A DNA stretch of 64,000 nt from NCBI RefSeq assembly GCF_040907265.1, contig NZ_JBFOHP010000002.1:7130001-7194000 (forward strand). Direction: 5' to 3'. Positions 31,980 to 40,315 of this stretch are shown piece after piece. Made by a program: the position numbers and the translations under genes. The stretch comes from Streptomyces sclerotialus. Its GTDB lineage: Bacteria; Actinomycetota; Actinomycetes; Streptomycetales; Streptomycetaceae. Position 1 is the first letter of the stretch, and each line of letters starts with the position of its first letter. Under the pieces are notes generated by a model. That model searched no databases and was not told the origin of the DNA. It worked only from the letters and a program-made list of their open reading frames with translations.

Positions 31980-33315
31980 AGCGGTAGCGGTAGAACAGGG
32001 CCCGTACGTGGCGGGGCGGCGCGTCCGGGAAGGGATTGCGGCGCAGCAGGCGCAGCGTGTCGCGGTCGTTTTCGAGCAGTCGTTCGAGGAAGTGTCCGAA
32101 CCACCGGCTCGCGTAGCCCGGCGACAGCGCCGCGAACCACATCAGCCAGTCCAGCCGCAGATGGTACGGGGCGAAGGGACGGGGCAGGCGGCGTACGTCA
32201 CCCGGCTTGCCCTTGAAGTCGTACTCCCGCCACTCCGTGGCATCGGTGATCACCTCGTCCGCGGTGCCCTCGATCACCACCTCGTGCCGGACGCGGGTGA
32301 TGGACCCGAAGGCGCCGTACGCGTTGACCAGGTGCAGCGGCTCGAAGGAGGTGTTCATCCGCTGCCTGCGGGAGAGCAGATTGCGGGCCGGGCGGTAGCT
32401 GAGCACGAGGACGGCCGCGGTCGCGGCGACGACCAGGACCTCGTACCAGAGCGGGGGCGGCGCGAGGTCAGCGGGCGGCCCCGCGAGACCGCCGAGGCCG
32501 AGGGCGGAGGCGTCCACGACCGAGACGGCGATCACGATCGTCAGCCAGTTCAGCCAGGCGAAATTGCCCGAGAGCACCAGCCACAGCTGGGTGGCGATCA
32601 TCGCCAGCGCCGCCCACGTGGCCACCGGCTGCGGAGTGAAGAGGAGGACGGGCGCGAGGAGCTGCGCCACATGGTTCGCGGCCGTCTCCACGCGGTGCAG
32701 CGGCTTCGGCAGACGGTGGAAGAACCAGCTCAGCGGGCCCGGCATGGGCTGCGTCTCGTGGTGGTAGTACAGGCAGGTCAGGTCCCGCCAGCACGGGTCG
32801 CCGCGCATCTTGATCAGCCCGGCGCCGAACTCCAGCCGGAACAGCAGCCAGCGCAGCAGCCACAGCACCAGGACGGGCGGCGCGGTGCGGGCGTTGCCCA
32901 GGAGGACCGCCAGCGCGCCCGTCTCCAGGAGCAGCGTCTCCCAGCCGAAGCCGTACCAGGTCTGGCCCACGTTGACGATCGAGAGGTACATCGCCCACAG
33001 CGCGGCCCACCACACCATCGACGCCCACAGCGGCACGGCGTCCGCGGCGCCCGCCAGCACGGCAGCCGACAGCAGCGCGCCCGCCCACGCCCAGCCCGCG
33101 AAGAACCGGTCCGAGAAGCGCCAGTGGAAGACCGACGGCGACCTGCGGAACGGCACCCGGCGCACGAAATCCGGTACCGGGGTCATGCCGCGTTCCCCGA
33201 TCAGCGCTCTGAACTGCAGCGCCGCCGAGACGAACGCGATCACGTACAGCGCGGCCAGGGCCCGCTGGAAGACCAGCCGGCCCAGCCAGTACTCGGATGC
33301 CGGAAACCACTCCAC
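31882..33315 (-). CDS. Lipase maturation factor (LMF1-like) family membrane protein
   Basis: A 477-residue polytopic protein. It has the LMF pattern LGRLVFQRALAALYVIAFVSA, WETLLLETGALAVLL, LRWLLFRLEFGAGLIKMRGDPCWRDLTCLYYHHETQPMP in adjacent blocks, and a C-terminal soluble domain with DWLMWFAALSPG and FYRYRFTTWRELRETGAWW. Animal LMF1 helps fold secreted lipases in the ER; bacterial homologues are uncharacterised and may assist export of lipases or membrane proteins. Start ATG 33315. The 3' end overlaps the TPR gene by 98 bp. No lipase gene is adjacent. Confidence 0.9.
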   Translation of the reverse strand: MEWFPASEYWLGRLVFQRALAALYVIAFVSAALQFRALIGERGMTPVPDFVRRVPFRRSPSVFHWRFSDRFFAGWAWAGALLSAAVLAGAADAVPLWASMVWWAALWAMYLSIVNVGQTWYGFGWETLLLETGALAVLLGNARTAPPVLVLWLLRWLLFRLEFGAGLIKMRGDPCWRDLTCLYYHHETQPMPGPLSWFFHRLPKPLHRVETAANHVAQLLAPVLLFTPQPVATWAALAMIATQLWLVLSGNFAWLNWLTIVIAVSVVDASALGLGGLAGPPADLAPPPLWYEVLVVAATAAVLVLSYRPARNLLSRRQRMNTSFEPLHLVNAYGAFGSITRVRHEVVIEGTADEVITDATEWREYDFKGKPGDVRRLPRPFAPYHLRLDWLMWFAALSPGYASRWFGHFLERLLENDRDTLRLLRRNPFPDAPPRHVRALFYRYRFTTWRELRETGAWWHREPVRQFFPPTALRERP

Positions 33316-33402
33316 ATGCCTATCCGTAGCACCGCGGCGGGTCGTCGGCGTGGCCGAAACGGGCCGTACGGGGGCAGTTTCTCCGTCCTGTGACCCGGTC
33401 GA

Positions 33403-33414
33403 CGGTAATTACCG
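33403..33414. promoter_or_regulatory. CGGTAATTACCG palindrome
   Basis: A perfect 12-bp palindrome with an AT-rich centre, in the 271-bp region between the lipase-maturation gene (start 33315) and the small-protein gene (start 33587). Its AT core stands out from the surroundings and makes it a credible operator for either gene. Confidence 0.45.
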
Positions 33415-33586
33415 CGCAGCGGGGAACTCATGTCGTTAGGCTGAGGGGCGACGGACGACCTGTCTGGGAGATGCCGACATCCTCGGCCCGTCGCGGGATG
33501 CGCCACGAACCATGGCCGAACTCCCGGTTATGACATACGGCGCCACCGCGTCAGTTACCTCATCCCTTTTGGCTAAGGAGTGCGTG

Positions 33587-33760
33587 GTGGCACCGGAACA
33601 GACGATCAGCAAGCAGCCCCGACCGAAGCAGAGCGAGCGCCAGGGGCGCATCCGGGAGGTGCGCAACCTGGAGGTCTGGAGCCGCTGCGCCCCGGTCCAC
33701 CTGGCGGGCTGCGACGACGAATCGACGGCTGAGCAGCACATCTTCCGCGGGATCGACTGA
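33587..33760 (+). CDS. Small charged protein of unknown function (57 residues)
   Basis: The frame reads MAPEQTISKQPRPKQSERQ... and ends HIFRGID. It is hydrophilic and basic in the first half (RQGRIREVRNLEVWSR) and acidic later, with two Cys nine residues apart (CAPVHLAGC). AAGGAG (33575-33580) is 6 nt from GTG 33587; GTG 33584 is an alternative, and an in-frame GTG at 33512 lacks a ribosome site. No signal peptide or known domain. Function unknown; I cannot tell whether it is a peptide precursor or a housekeeping protein. Confidence 0.6.
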   Translation: MAPEQTISKQPRPKQSERQGRIREVRNLEVWSRCAPVHLAGCDDESTAEQHIFRGID

Positions 33761-33761
33761 C

Positions 33762-33821
33762 GCGTACGGCTGTCGACCGGCGCGTACGGCTGCTGACGCG
33801 TACGGCCGGTGAAGCGTACGG
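33762..33821. repeat. Four GCGTACGG repeats
   Basis: GCGTACGG starts at 33762, 33782, 33798 and 33814 (spacings 20, 16, 16) in the gap between the small-protein gene and the convergent TIGR03086 gene. CGTACG is common in this genome, but the array is unusually dense. Confidence 0.55.
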
Positions 33822-33860
33822 TCGGCCGGGTGACCGGCCGGCACCCCTTCGGGCCGTCGC

Positions 33861-34436
33861 CTACGGACGGCGGCCCAGCAGGCAGAGCAGCCGGGTCTGG
33901 TCATCGGCCCCCGGCGGCGGCTCGATCGCCGGAGCGAACATCCCCGACTTGCTCAGCTCCGCCGCGTACGGCTCGACCTCCCGCAGCGCCTGGCTCACCA
34001 GCTCGCCCGGCAGCACCTCCGACGCGCCGATCGCCCGTGACAGGTCCCAGGCGTGCACGACCGCGTCCATCGTCATCTGACTGCAGTACGGGGCGGCGCC
34101 GCTCTTGCCGTACGAGAGGTGTACCTCCCGGTCCAGGGCGCCCGGCTCACTGAACGCCGCGACCGCCGCGACCGCTGCCCGGTCCCAGGTTCCCACCGGG
34201 TCCGCACCCAGCACATCGCCGTCGAACTCGTCGCCGACCTCCTCCATGGTGGCCCCGTCCCGCACCAGCCGCGGCACCCACAGCTGCTCGGCGGTGAGAT
34301 GGTTCACCAGGTCGCGGACCGTCCAGTCCGTGTCCGGCGTCGGCGCGTCCCACTGGTCGACGCGCACGGAGTGGACGCGGTCCCCGAACAGCGCGATGGC
34401 CTCGCCGTGCCGGCGCAGAATGTTGTCGGTCTCCAT
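33861..34436 (-). CDS. TIGR03086/maleylpyruvate-isomerase-like metal-binding protein
   Basis: A 191-residue DinB-like four-helix protein: FGDRVHSVRVDQWDAPTPDTDWTVRDL in part, VNHLTAEQLWVPRL (first His), and MTMDAVVHAWDLSRAIG (second His), the metal-ligand pattern of mycothiol-dependent or TIGR03086 proteins. Actinomycetes use such proteins in thiol-dependent isomerisation or detoxification; the substrate here is unknown. Start ATG 34436. It is divergent from an acyl-CoA synthetase gene, and the shared region has overlapping dyads at 34507-34524. Confidence 0.85.
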   Translation of the reverse strand: METDNILRRHGEAIALFGDRVHSVRVDQWDAPTPDTDWTVRDLVNHLTAEQLWVPRLVRDGATMEEVGDEFDGDVLGADPVGTWDRAAVAAVAAFSEPGALDREVHLSYGKSGAAPYCSQMTMDAVVHAWDLSRAIGASEVLPGELVSQALREVEPYAAELSKSGMFAPAIEPPPGADDQTRLLCLLGRRP

Positions 34437-34506
34437 GCCTCCTCAGCATAGGAGCGATGCCCCGCGGCGGCCCTCCGACGCGCGCCCGTGGCGCCGGGGC
34501 GTCTCA

Positions 34507-34524
34507 CTGACGTGCTGTCAGCAC
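34507..34524. promoter_or_regulatory. Overlapping dyads in a divergent promoter region
   Basis: GTGCTG-T-CAGCAC (34512-34524) is a perfect 13-bp dyad, overlapped by CTGAC-N5-GTCAG (34507-34521). They lie between the divergent TIGR03086 and acyl-CoA synthetase genes, 62 bp before the latter's ATG. A TetR-type operator is plausible. Confidence 0.45.
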
Positions 34525-34585
34525 TCTGGTCAATCTCCCGTACGGCCGGTTTGATGTGCGCGAGCCGAACATCATTGGAGGCTGC

Positions 34586-36136
34586 ATGGATCTCGCGTCT
34601 GCACCCGCCGCCATCCGTTCCGCCGGCCACGAACGCCCCTACCCCGCCTTCCAGAACCGCGCGGCCCGTATCGCCACCGGGCTCCGCGCCCTCGGTATCG
34701 CGCCGGGTGACCGGATCGCGGTGGTGATGCGCAACGAACCGGCCTATCTCGAAGTCACCACGGGGGCCGCCCAGGCGGGCGTCTCCGCGGTGCCGGTCAA
34801 CTGGCACTTCCGCCACGACGACCTGGCGCACGTCCTCACCGACAGCGGCAGCCGCGCCGTCTTCGTCCACTCCGACATGCTGCCCGCCGTCACCGCCCAC
34901 CTCCCCGCCGGCGTGCATGTCATCGAGGCACCCGTCCCGGACGGGGTCGCCGCGGCCTGCGGGTTCGACGCGCCCCCGGTCAGCGGCGCGCACCCGGTCC
35001 TGGACGACTGGCTGGCCGGGTACGAGCCGCTGGCCGACCCGGTACCGGACCGCCCCTCCACCGTGATCTACAGCTCCGGCACCACCGGCCGCCCCAAGGG
35101 CGTGCTGCGCGAGCCGGTCCCGTCCGCCGCGCTGCCCGAGGCGGTGGCGAACTTCCTCTCCTACTTCGCCGTGCGCCCCGGCGGGCGGACCATGATCCCG
35201 GCACCGCTGTACCACGCCTCGCCCAGCCAGCACGCCGTCCTCGCGGTCGCCTGCGGCCTGGACATCACCCTCATGCCGCGCTTCGACGCCGAGGAGTTCC
35301 TGCGTCTGATCGAGGCGCACCGGATCGAGAACGTGCAGGTCGTCCCGACCATGCTGGTGCGCCTGCTCCGGCTGCCGAAGGAGGTACGCGAGCGGTACGA
35401 CCTGTCCTCCCTCAGCTCGGTCGTGCACGCGGCGGCGCCCTGCCCGCCGCACGTCAAGCACGCGGTGATCGACTGGTTCGGGCCGATCCTCCGCGAGTAC
35501 TACGGCGGCAGCGAGACCGGCGCCGTGACCTGGTGCGACAGCGAACAGTGGCTGGCCCACCCGGGGACCGTCGGGCGCGCGGAAGGCACCTGCGGGGTGG
35601 CCGTGCTCGGGCCCGACGGGCGGGTGCTGCCGCCCGGCGAGACCGGCGAGATCTATCTCAGACCGGCCGACACCTGGCCGCGCTTCACCTACCTCGGCGA
35701 CGCCGCCAAGCGCGCCGCGATGGAGTCCGCAGCCCTGCCCGGCTACGTCACCATCGGCGACATCGGCCACCTCGACGAGGACGGCTACCTCTACCTCAGC
35801 GACCGGCTGAACGACATGGTCATCTCCGGTGGGGTCAACATCTACCCCGCCGAGATCGAAGGCTGTCTGCTCTCCCTGGACGGGGTACGGGACGCCGCGG
35901 TGTTCGGCATACCGGACGCGGAGTACGGCGAGGCGCTGGCCGCACACGTGCAGGCCGACCCCGCCGCCGGACTCACGGCCGCCGACGTCCGTGCCCACGT
36001 GGCGGCCCGGCTGGCCAAGTACAAGGTCCCCAGGACCGTCGTCTTCGAGGCGGCCCTGCCCCGCGACCCGTCCGGCAAGCTCTTCAAACGCCGACTGCGC
36101 GAGCCGTACTGGGAAGGGCACGGCACGAAGATCTGA
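34586..36136 (+). CDS. Acyl-CoA synthetase (AMP-binding family)
   Basis: A 516-residue ANL-superfamily ligase. The order is P-loop VIYSSGTTGRPKGVLREP, LYHASPSQHAVLA, REYYGGSETGAVTW (adenine/acyl pocket), YVTIGDIGHLDEDGYLYLSDR (ribose-binding Asp), NDMVISGGVNIYPAEIE hinge, and catalytic Lys in LPRDPSGKLFKRRL. It activates a carboxylate to its CoA thioester via the adenylate; fatty or branched acids are likely. GGAGG is a few nt before ATG 34586. The N-terminus lacks the usual longer lead-in, starting close to AFQNRAARIATGL. Confidence 0.92.
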   Translation: MDLASAPAAIRSAGHERPYPAFQNRAARIATGLRALGIAPGDRIAVVMRNEPAYLEVTTGAAQAGVSAVPVNWHFRHDDLAHVLTDSGSRAVFVHSDMLPAVTAHLPAGVHVIEAPVPDGVAAACGFDAPPVSGAHPVLDDWLAGYEPLADPVPDRPSTVIYSSGTTGRPKGVLREPVPSAALPEAVANFLSYFAVRPGGRTMIPAPLYHASPSQHAVLAVACGLDITLMPRFDAEEFLRLIEAHRIENVQVVPTMLVRLLRLPKEVRERYDLSSLSSVVHAAAPCPPHVKHAVIDWFGPILREYYGGSETGAVTWCDSEQWLAHPGTVGRAEGTCGVAVLGPDGRVLPPGETGEIYLRPADTWPRFTYLGDAAKRAAMESAALPGYVTIGDIGHLDEDGYLYLSDRLNDMVISGGVNIYPAEIEGCLLSLDGVRDAAVFGIPDAEYGEALAAHVQADPAAGLTAADVRAHVAARLAKYKVPRTVVFEAALPRDPSGKLFKRRLREPYWEGHGTKI

Positions 36137-36196
36137 GCGCAAGGCCTTCGCCGCCGATCGGAGTGGGCATGCCACCCTGTGCGCCGCACGGGCCGC

Positions 36197-36227
36197 TTGA
36201 CCTTGACACAGTGACAAGGTCTTCACT
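36197..36227 (+). promoter_or_regulatory. MerR-type promoter with 19-bp spacer and central dyad
   Basis: TTGACC (36197-36202) and TTCACT (36222-36227) are -35 and -10 hexamers with a 19-bp spacer, too long for normal activity and diagnostic of MerR-family control. Between them GACCTTG (36199-36205) and CAAGGTC (36215-36221) form a perfect dyad with a 9-nt centre. It drives the HEAT-protein and MerR-HEAT genes. Confidence 0.85.
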
Positions 36228-36248
36228 GTCGCCGAGGAGGTGGTCCTC

Positions 36249-36920
36249 ATGACCATGTCGAAAGAGGACACGACCACGATGCGAGCCCTCCGCGGGCTGG
36301 CGGACGACAGCGCGTCGGTTCGGCTGCGGTCGGCGCTGGCGGTCGGTACGGCCCCGGACCCGGGGTTCATCGGCAAGCTCGTCGAGCGATGCGCGACCGA
36401 ACCCGAGTTCGCCGTGCGCGAGATGCTGACGTGGGCACTGACCCGCCACGCGGCATCGATGACGGTGCCGGTGCTTCTCGACGAAGTCCGCTCGGGGCGT
36501 GCGCAGGCACGGAGCCAGGCGTTGCACACGCTGTCCAAGATCGGGGATCGGCGGGCGTGGCCGGTGATCACACCGGCGCTGCTGTCCGACGCCGACGACG
36601 AGGTGGCCCGGAGCGCCTGGCGGGCAGCGGTCGTACTCGTCCCCGAAGGTGCGGAGCGCGAGCTGGCCGTAGTGTTGGCGACACAGCTCGGGCGCGGCGC
36701 ACGCGAGACGCAGCTGAGCCTCAGCCGGGCGCTGATCGCGCTCGGTGAGGTGATGCTGCCGATACTGGGCGCCGCGACGACGGATCCCGACCCTCGCGTG
36801 CGCGCGCACGCGTTCGCCACGGAACGGCTGTGGCGCGACCCGGACGCCGGATTCGAGTTCGCGATCGAGGAGGCGAAGCGCGTCGTGGCCCTCGGCGGGG
36901 CCGGCCAGGAGGGGCGGTAG
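36249..36920 (+). CDS. HEAT-repeat protein
   Basis: A 223-residue alpha-solenoid of HEAT-like repeats (ALRGLADDSASVRLRSALAV, AVREMLTWALTRHAASMTV, ARSQALHTLSKIGDRRAWPV, ARSAWRAAVVLVPEG). No enzymatic motif or signal. GAGGAGG (36233-36239) favours ATG 36249; GTG 36240 and ATG 36255 are alternatives. First gene of an operon with a MerR-HEAT regulator 3 bp downstream, behind a MerR-type promoter. It may partner the HEAT part of that regulator or act on the same ligand. Confidence 0.85.
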   Translation: MTMSKEDTTTMRALRGLADDSASVRLRSALAVGTAPDPGFIGKLVERCATEPEFAVREMLTWALTRHAASMTVPVLLDEVRSGRAQARSQALHTLSKIGDRRAWPVITPALLSDADDEVARSAWRAAVVLVPEGAERELAVVLATQLGRGARETQLSLSRALIALGEVMLPILGAATTDPDPRVRAHAFATERLWRDPDAGFEFAIEEAKRVVALGGAGQEGR

Positions 36921-36923
36921 GCA

Positions 36924-37949
36924 GTGCTGATCGGTGACGTCGCGCGACGGTCCGGGGTCAGCGCCCGCATGCTCAGGCATTACGAGTCGCTGGGCCTGGT
37001 GCGGCCGACGGGGCGTACCGGTTCCGGCTATCGGGAGTACTCCGGCGAGGACATCCGGCGGATCTTCCACATCGAGAGCCTGCGGTCATTGGGGCTGTCG
37101 CTGCGCGACGTCGGGCGCGCGCTCGACGACCCCGGCTTCGCGCCCGCGGACCTCGTCGACGACCTCATCCGTCAGACGCGGGACCGCATCGCGGCGGAGA
37201 CGGAGCTGCTCACGCGGCTTCGCCGGATCGGTGCCGCGGAACCCGCCGGCTGGGAGGACGTCCTCCAGACCGTCGCGCTCCTCCAGGGGTTGGGGTCGAA
37301 GAGCGCGGGGACGCGGCAGCGCGCGGCCCTGTCCGCGGCCGAGGACGTTCCCGTGCCGGTGGAAGCACTGGTCGAGGCCGTGCTGAGCGAGTCGGACCCG
37401 AACGTCGCCGGAGCCCTTCGCTGGGCTCTGGCGCAATCGGGGGAGGACGGGTCGGCACTGCTGGCGGAGGGCCTCGGCTCACCCGCGGCCGAAGTGCGGA
37501 AACGTGCCGTCCGGTCCCTCGCCGAGATCCCGGACGGTGCGGCGACCGCACTGCTGCGGGACGCCCTCACCCACCCCGACGCCGTGGTCCGCAGGTACGC
37601 GGCTCTGGCGCTCGGGGCACGTGGCGTGACCGACGCCGTCCCGACGCTCCTCGACATGATCGTCGAGGAGCGGGACGACGCCGGCGCAGCCGATGCGCTG
37701 AGCGCGCTGGCGACCGATCCCGCGTGGGCGGATGAGATCGCTGAGGGGCTCGTCGAGGCCCTCGCCCGCGCCACCGTGGGATCGTCTGCCCGTCGGCGGC
37801 TGACACAGGCGCTCGCGGACATCCCGGGGAGCACGGCGTCACGTGCCCTCGAAGAGCTGTCCCATGACGAGGACCGCGCCGTTGCGCTCACCGCGACATA
37901 CATTCTCCAGCTGCGCGAGGCACGAGAGCGAAGGGCGGGCGGGGGCTGA
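36924..37949 (+). CDS. MerR-family regulator with a C-terminal HEAT-repeat domain
   Basis: A 341-residue protein. Residues 1-70 are a MerR winged helix (MLIGDVARRSGVSARMLRHYESLGLV, YREYSGEDIRRIFHIESLRSLG), followed by the dimerisation helix to about 110. The rest, where small-molecule MerR proteins carry a short metal site or ligand domain, is a HEAT-repeat solenoid (VRKRAVRSLAEIPDGAATALL, VVRRYAALALGARGVTDAVP). A protein or large ligand is therefore a likely signal. GTG 36924, 3 bp after the HEAT-protein stop. Expected to autoregulate through the 19-bp-spaced promoter. Confidence 0.88.
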   Translation: MLIGDVARRSGVSARMLRHYESLGLVRPTGRTGSGYREYSGEDIRRIFHIESLRSLGLSLRDVGRALDDPGFAPADLVDDLIRQTRDRIAAETELLTRLRRIGAAEPAGWEDVLQTVALLQGLGSKSAGTRQRAALSAAEDVPVPVEALVEAVLSESDPNVAGALRWALAQSGEDGSALLAEGLGSPAAEVRKRAVRSLAEIPDGAATALLRDALTHPDAVVRRYAALALGARGVTDAVPTLLDMIVEERDDAGAADALSALATDPAWADEIAEGLVEALARATVGSSARRRLTQALADIPGSTASRALEELSHDEDRAVALTATYILQLREARERRAGGG

Positions 37950-37991
37950 GGCCGGACGGGGCAGGAGCCTCCGGGCCGTCGCCGGGGCGCG

Positions 37992-39002
37992 TCAGGCGGG
38001 CGCCTTGTCCGGGACGATCTGCAGCTTGCGGCCGGTGCCGCGCTTGAAGGTCGCCAGCGCCTCGGCGTACTCGTCCAGCGCGAACTGATGGGTGATCATC
38101 ATCTCGGCGTCGATGACGCCCTTGCCCAGCAGCTCCACCGCGCGCCCATAGCTGTGCAGGATCGCCATCGAGCCCACGATGCGGATCTCGTCGTTGTAGA
38201 TCCGGAACGGCGAGAACTGCGCCATCTCCTGGTCGGGCGCGCAGCCGAACTGCTGGAACGTGCCGCCGCGGATCGGCCGGGTCAGCCCGTCCTCGATGGC
38301 CTTGACGTTGCCGGTGCAGTCCGTGACGACCTGCCAGCCCAGCCGGGGGCCCGCCAGGTCGTCCGCGCTGGTGGCCACCTGGTCGGCGCCCAGCTTCTTC
38401 GCCACCTCCAGCCGGTCCGCGTTGATGTCCACGACGGACACCGAGCCGGCCCCGGCGCGCTGGGCCACCTGCAGGTAGAGCAGCCCCATCGTGCCCGCGC
38501 CGTAGATCAGGAAGTGGTCCCCGAGCTTGGGGTCGACGATGTCGAAGCCGCGCACGATCGTCGACAGCGGCTCGATGAGCGGCGCGTGCCGCAGCTCCAC
38601 GGTCTCCGGCAGCCGGTAGCAGTTGCGGGCCGGCACCTTCACGTACTCGGCGGCGGCACCGTCCACGGTGATGCCGATGGTGCCCCACCGCTCGCAGAGG
38701 TTGCCGCGGCCGATGGCGCAGAAGTGGCAGGCGCCGCAGTAGACCGCCGGATCGGCGGCGATCTTGTCGCCCTCGGCGAAGTCCGTGACGCCCTCGCCCA
38801 CGGCGACGATCTCGCCGGAGAACTCGTGCCCGGGGATCACCGGGTACTGCGTCGGCCCGAACTCGCCCGCCAGCATGTGCACGTCCGTACCGCACAGCCC
38901 GGCGGCGGTGACCTTCACGACGACCTCGCCGCTGCCCGGCGTCGGGTCGGGCACGGTGGTGACGGACAGCTTGTTCGGTTCCTCGATGACTACTGCGCGC
39001 AT
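37992..39002 (-). CDS. Zinc-dependent alcohol (polyol) dehydrogenase
   Basis: A 336-residue medium-chain dehydrogenase. Catalytic zinc ligands are Cys37, His59 and Glu60 (GLCGTD, PGHEF); the structural zinc site is Cys89, 92, 95 and 103; the NAD(P) loop is IYGAGTMGLLYLQVA with VVDINADR after it, favouring NAD. It resembles sorbitol/threitol-type dehydrogenases. Start ATG 39002 with GAAAGGCGG upstream. It is the third gene of an operon with TpiA-like and RpiB-like isomerases, so it probably oxidises a C4 polyol such as erythritol or threitol; the kinase needed is not in the window. Confidence 0.88.
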   Translation of the reverse strand: MRAVVIEEPNKLSVTTVPDPTPGSGEVVVKVTAAGLCGTDVHMLAGEFGPTQYPVIPGHEFSGEIVAVGEGVTDFAEGDKIAADPAVYCGACHFCAIGRGNLCERWGTIGITVDGAAAEYVKVPARNCYRLPETVELRHAPLIEPLSTIVRGFDIVDPKLGDHFLIYGAGTMGLLYLQVAQRAGAGSVSVVDINADRLEVAKKLGADQVATSADDLAGPRLGWQVVTDCTGNVKAIEDGLTRPIRGGTFQQFGCAPDQEMAQFSPFRIYNDEIRIVGSMAILHSYGRAVELLGKGVIDAEMMITHQFALDEYAEALATFKRGTGRKLQIVPDKAPA

Positions 39003-39052
39003 GGTGCTACCGCCTTTCGGGAGGGACGGGAGGGGGCGGGGGAGGGGACGGC

Positions 39053-39505
39053 TCAGGCGACCAGGTTGCGGGTCTCGACCTGCTTGATCTTCTCCACCTT
39101 GGGCGCTGAACCGCCGCCGGCGAAGTCGGAGACCAGCCAGTGGTCCAGGCACACCAGCGCGGCGTGCACCCCCATGGTGCGGCTGCCGAAACAGGCGACC
39201 TGCGCGTCGTTGGACTTACGGGCCCGCTCGGCGCTGTAGCTGTCCGGGATCTGCGCGGCACGGATGCCGGGCACCTTGTTGGCGGCGATGGCCATGCCGA
39301 TGCCGGTGCCGCAGACCAGGACGGCGCGCTCGTGCTCGCCGCGGGCGACACTGCGCGCGACCCGCTCGGCCACGTCCGGGTAGTCCTCGTCCGGGGACGC
39401 GCTGAGGTCGGTGACGGGGTAGCCGAGGCCCTTGAGGTGGGCGATCATCGCGTCCTTCATCTCGACGGCGGCGTCGTCGCAGCCGATGGCGATGCGGTAG
39501 GTCAT
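39053..39505 (-). CDS. RpiB/LacAB-family sugar-phosphate isomerase (EryI-like)
   Basis: A 150-residue isomerase with catalytic Cys65 in VLVCGTGIGMAIAANKVPG and C-terminal RKSNDAQVACFGSRTMGV. The N-terminal motif is GCDDAAVEMK instead of the usual G-D-H-A-G: Asp replaces the conserved His, hinting at a substrate other than ribose 5-phosphate. Erythritol pathways use such proteins (EryI) to interconvert erythrulose 4-phosphate and erythrose 4-phosphate. ATG 39505 overlaps the stop of the TpiA-like gene by ATGA. Confidence 0.88.
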   Translation of the reverse strand: MTYRIAIGCDDAAVEMKDAMIAHLKGLGYPVTDLSASPDEDYPDVAERVARSVARGEHERAVLVCGTGIGMAIAANKVPGIRAAQIPDSYSAERARKSNDAQVACFGSRTMGVHAALVCLDHWLVSDFAGGGSAPKVEKIKQVETRNLVA

Positions 39506-40293
39506 GGGTGGTCTCCCTGGGAGTGGTCGGACGGGGCGATCTCGTCGAGGACGCGGCGCAGGCCCTCGGTGTCATGGGCGAGCCGGCCGAGGAAGAGGCC
39601 GTCGACGGGGCCGGCGGAGAGCCGTTCGTACGTGCCGGGCCCGGCCGTCCCGCCGTAGACCAGACGGCCGCGTACGTCGTGGGCGTCCAGGCAGGCGCGG
39701 ATCGCGGCGGCCACGGTCAGGACGTGCGCGGCGGGCGCGGGATCGGTGGCGCCGATCGCCCAGACCGGTTCGTAGGCGATGACGACCTCGCTGCCGGGCA
39801 CGGCGCCCGCGAGCGCGGCCCGCACCTGCTGACGCGTCTCCTCGACGGCCGCCGCGAGGTCGGTGCCGTCCCGCTCGCCCGCGCAGATGACGGGGATCAG
39901 CCCGGCGGCGGTGGCGGCGCGGGTCTTGGCGCGCACGGTCTCGTCGGTCTCCCCGAAGTGCGCGCGCCGCTCGGCGTGTCCCACCTCGACGTACGTGGCG
40001 CCGGCCTCGGCGAGCATCCCCGCGGAGACCTCGCCGGTCCAGGGGCCGGACTCGGCCCAGTGCACGTCCTGGGCGCCGAAGGCCACCCCGGTACCGGCCA
40101 GCAGTTCGCGGGCGTCGGCCAGGGCCGGGAAGGAGGGGAGGACGAAGAGGTCGACGGCGTGCCGGCCGAGCGCGGCGGTACCGGCCAGCGCGGCGACGTC
40201 GGCGAGCCACTTCCGGGTCTCGGCGAGACCGAAGTAAAGCTTCAGCGAGACGCCCACCACGGGGCGGCGGCGGTCAGAGATCACGTCGTTCAT
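39502..40293 (-). CDS. Triose-phosphate-isomerase-like protein (EryH-like)
   Basis: A 263-residue TIM-barrel isomerase. The catalytic Lys is in GVSLKLYFG (N-x-K of glycolytic enzymes is L-x-L-K-like here), electrophile His in YVEVGHAERRAHFGE, base Glu in IAYEPVWAIGA, and phosphate-binding YGGTAGP. Altered N-terminal motif and the RpiB/dehydrogenase neighbours suggest a paralogue acting on erythrulose 1-phosphate-type substrates rather than glycolysis. ATG 40293 has no clear ribosome site. A strong dyad lies 23-54 bp upstream. Confidence 0.87.
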   Translation of the reverse strand: MNDVISDRRRPVVGVSLKLYFGLAETRKWLADVAALAGTAALGRHAVDLFVLPSFPALADARELLAGTGVAFGAQDVHWAESGPWTGEVSAGMLAEAGATYVEVGHAERRAHFGETDETVRAKTRAATAAGLIPVICAGERDGTDLAAAVEETRQQVRAALAGAVPGSEVVIAYEPVWAIGATDPAPAAHVLTVAAAIRACLDAHDVRGRLVYGGTAGPGTYERLSAGPVDGLFLGRLAHDTEGLRRVLDEIAPSDHSQGDHP

Positions 40294-40315
40294 GATGCTT
40301 AAAACAAAAGCACAT

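Noticed and set aside
33762..33821. GCGTACGG array as a CRISPR or integration hotspot
   Set aside because: Units are only 8 bp with short variable gaps and no cas or integrase gene; CGTACG is common in this genome.
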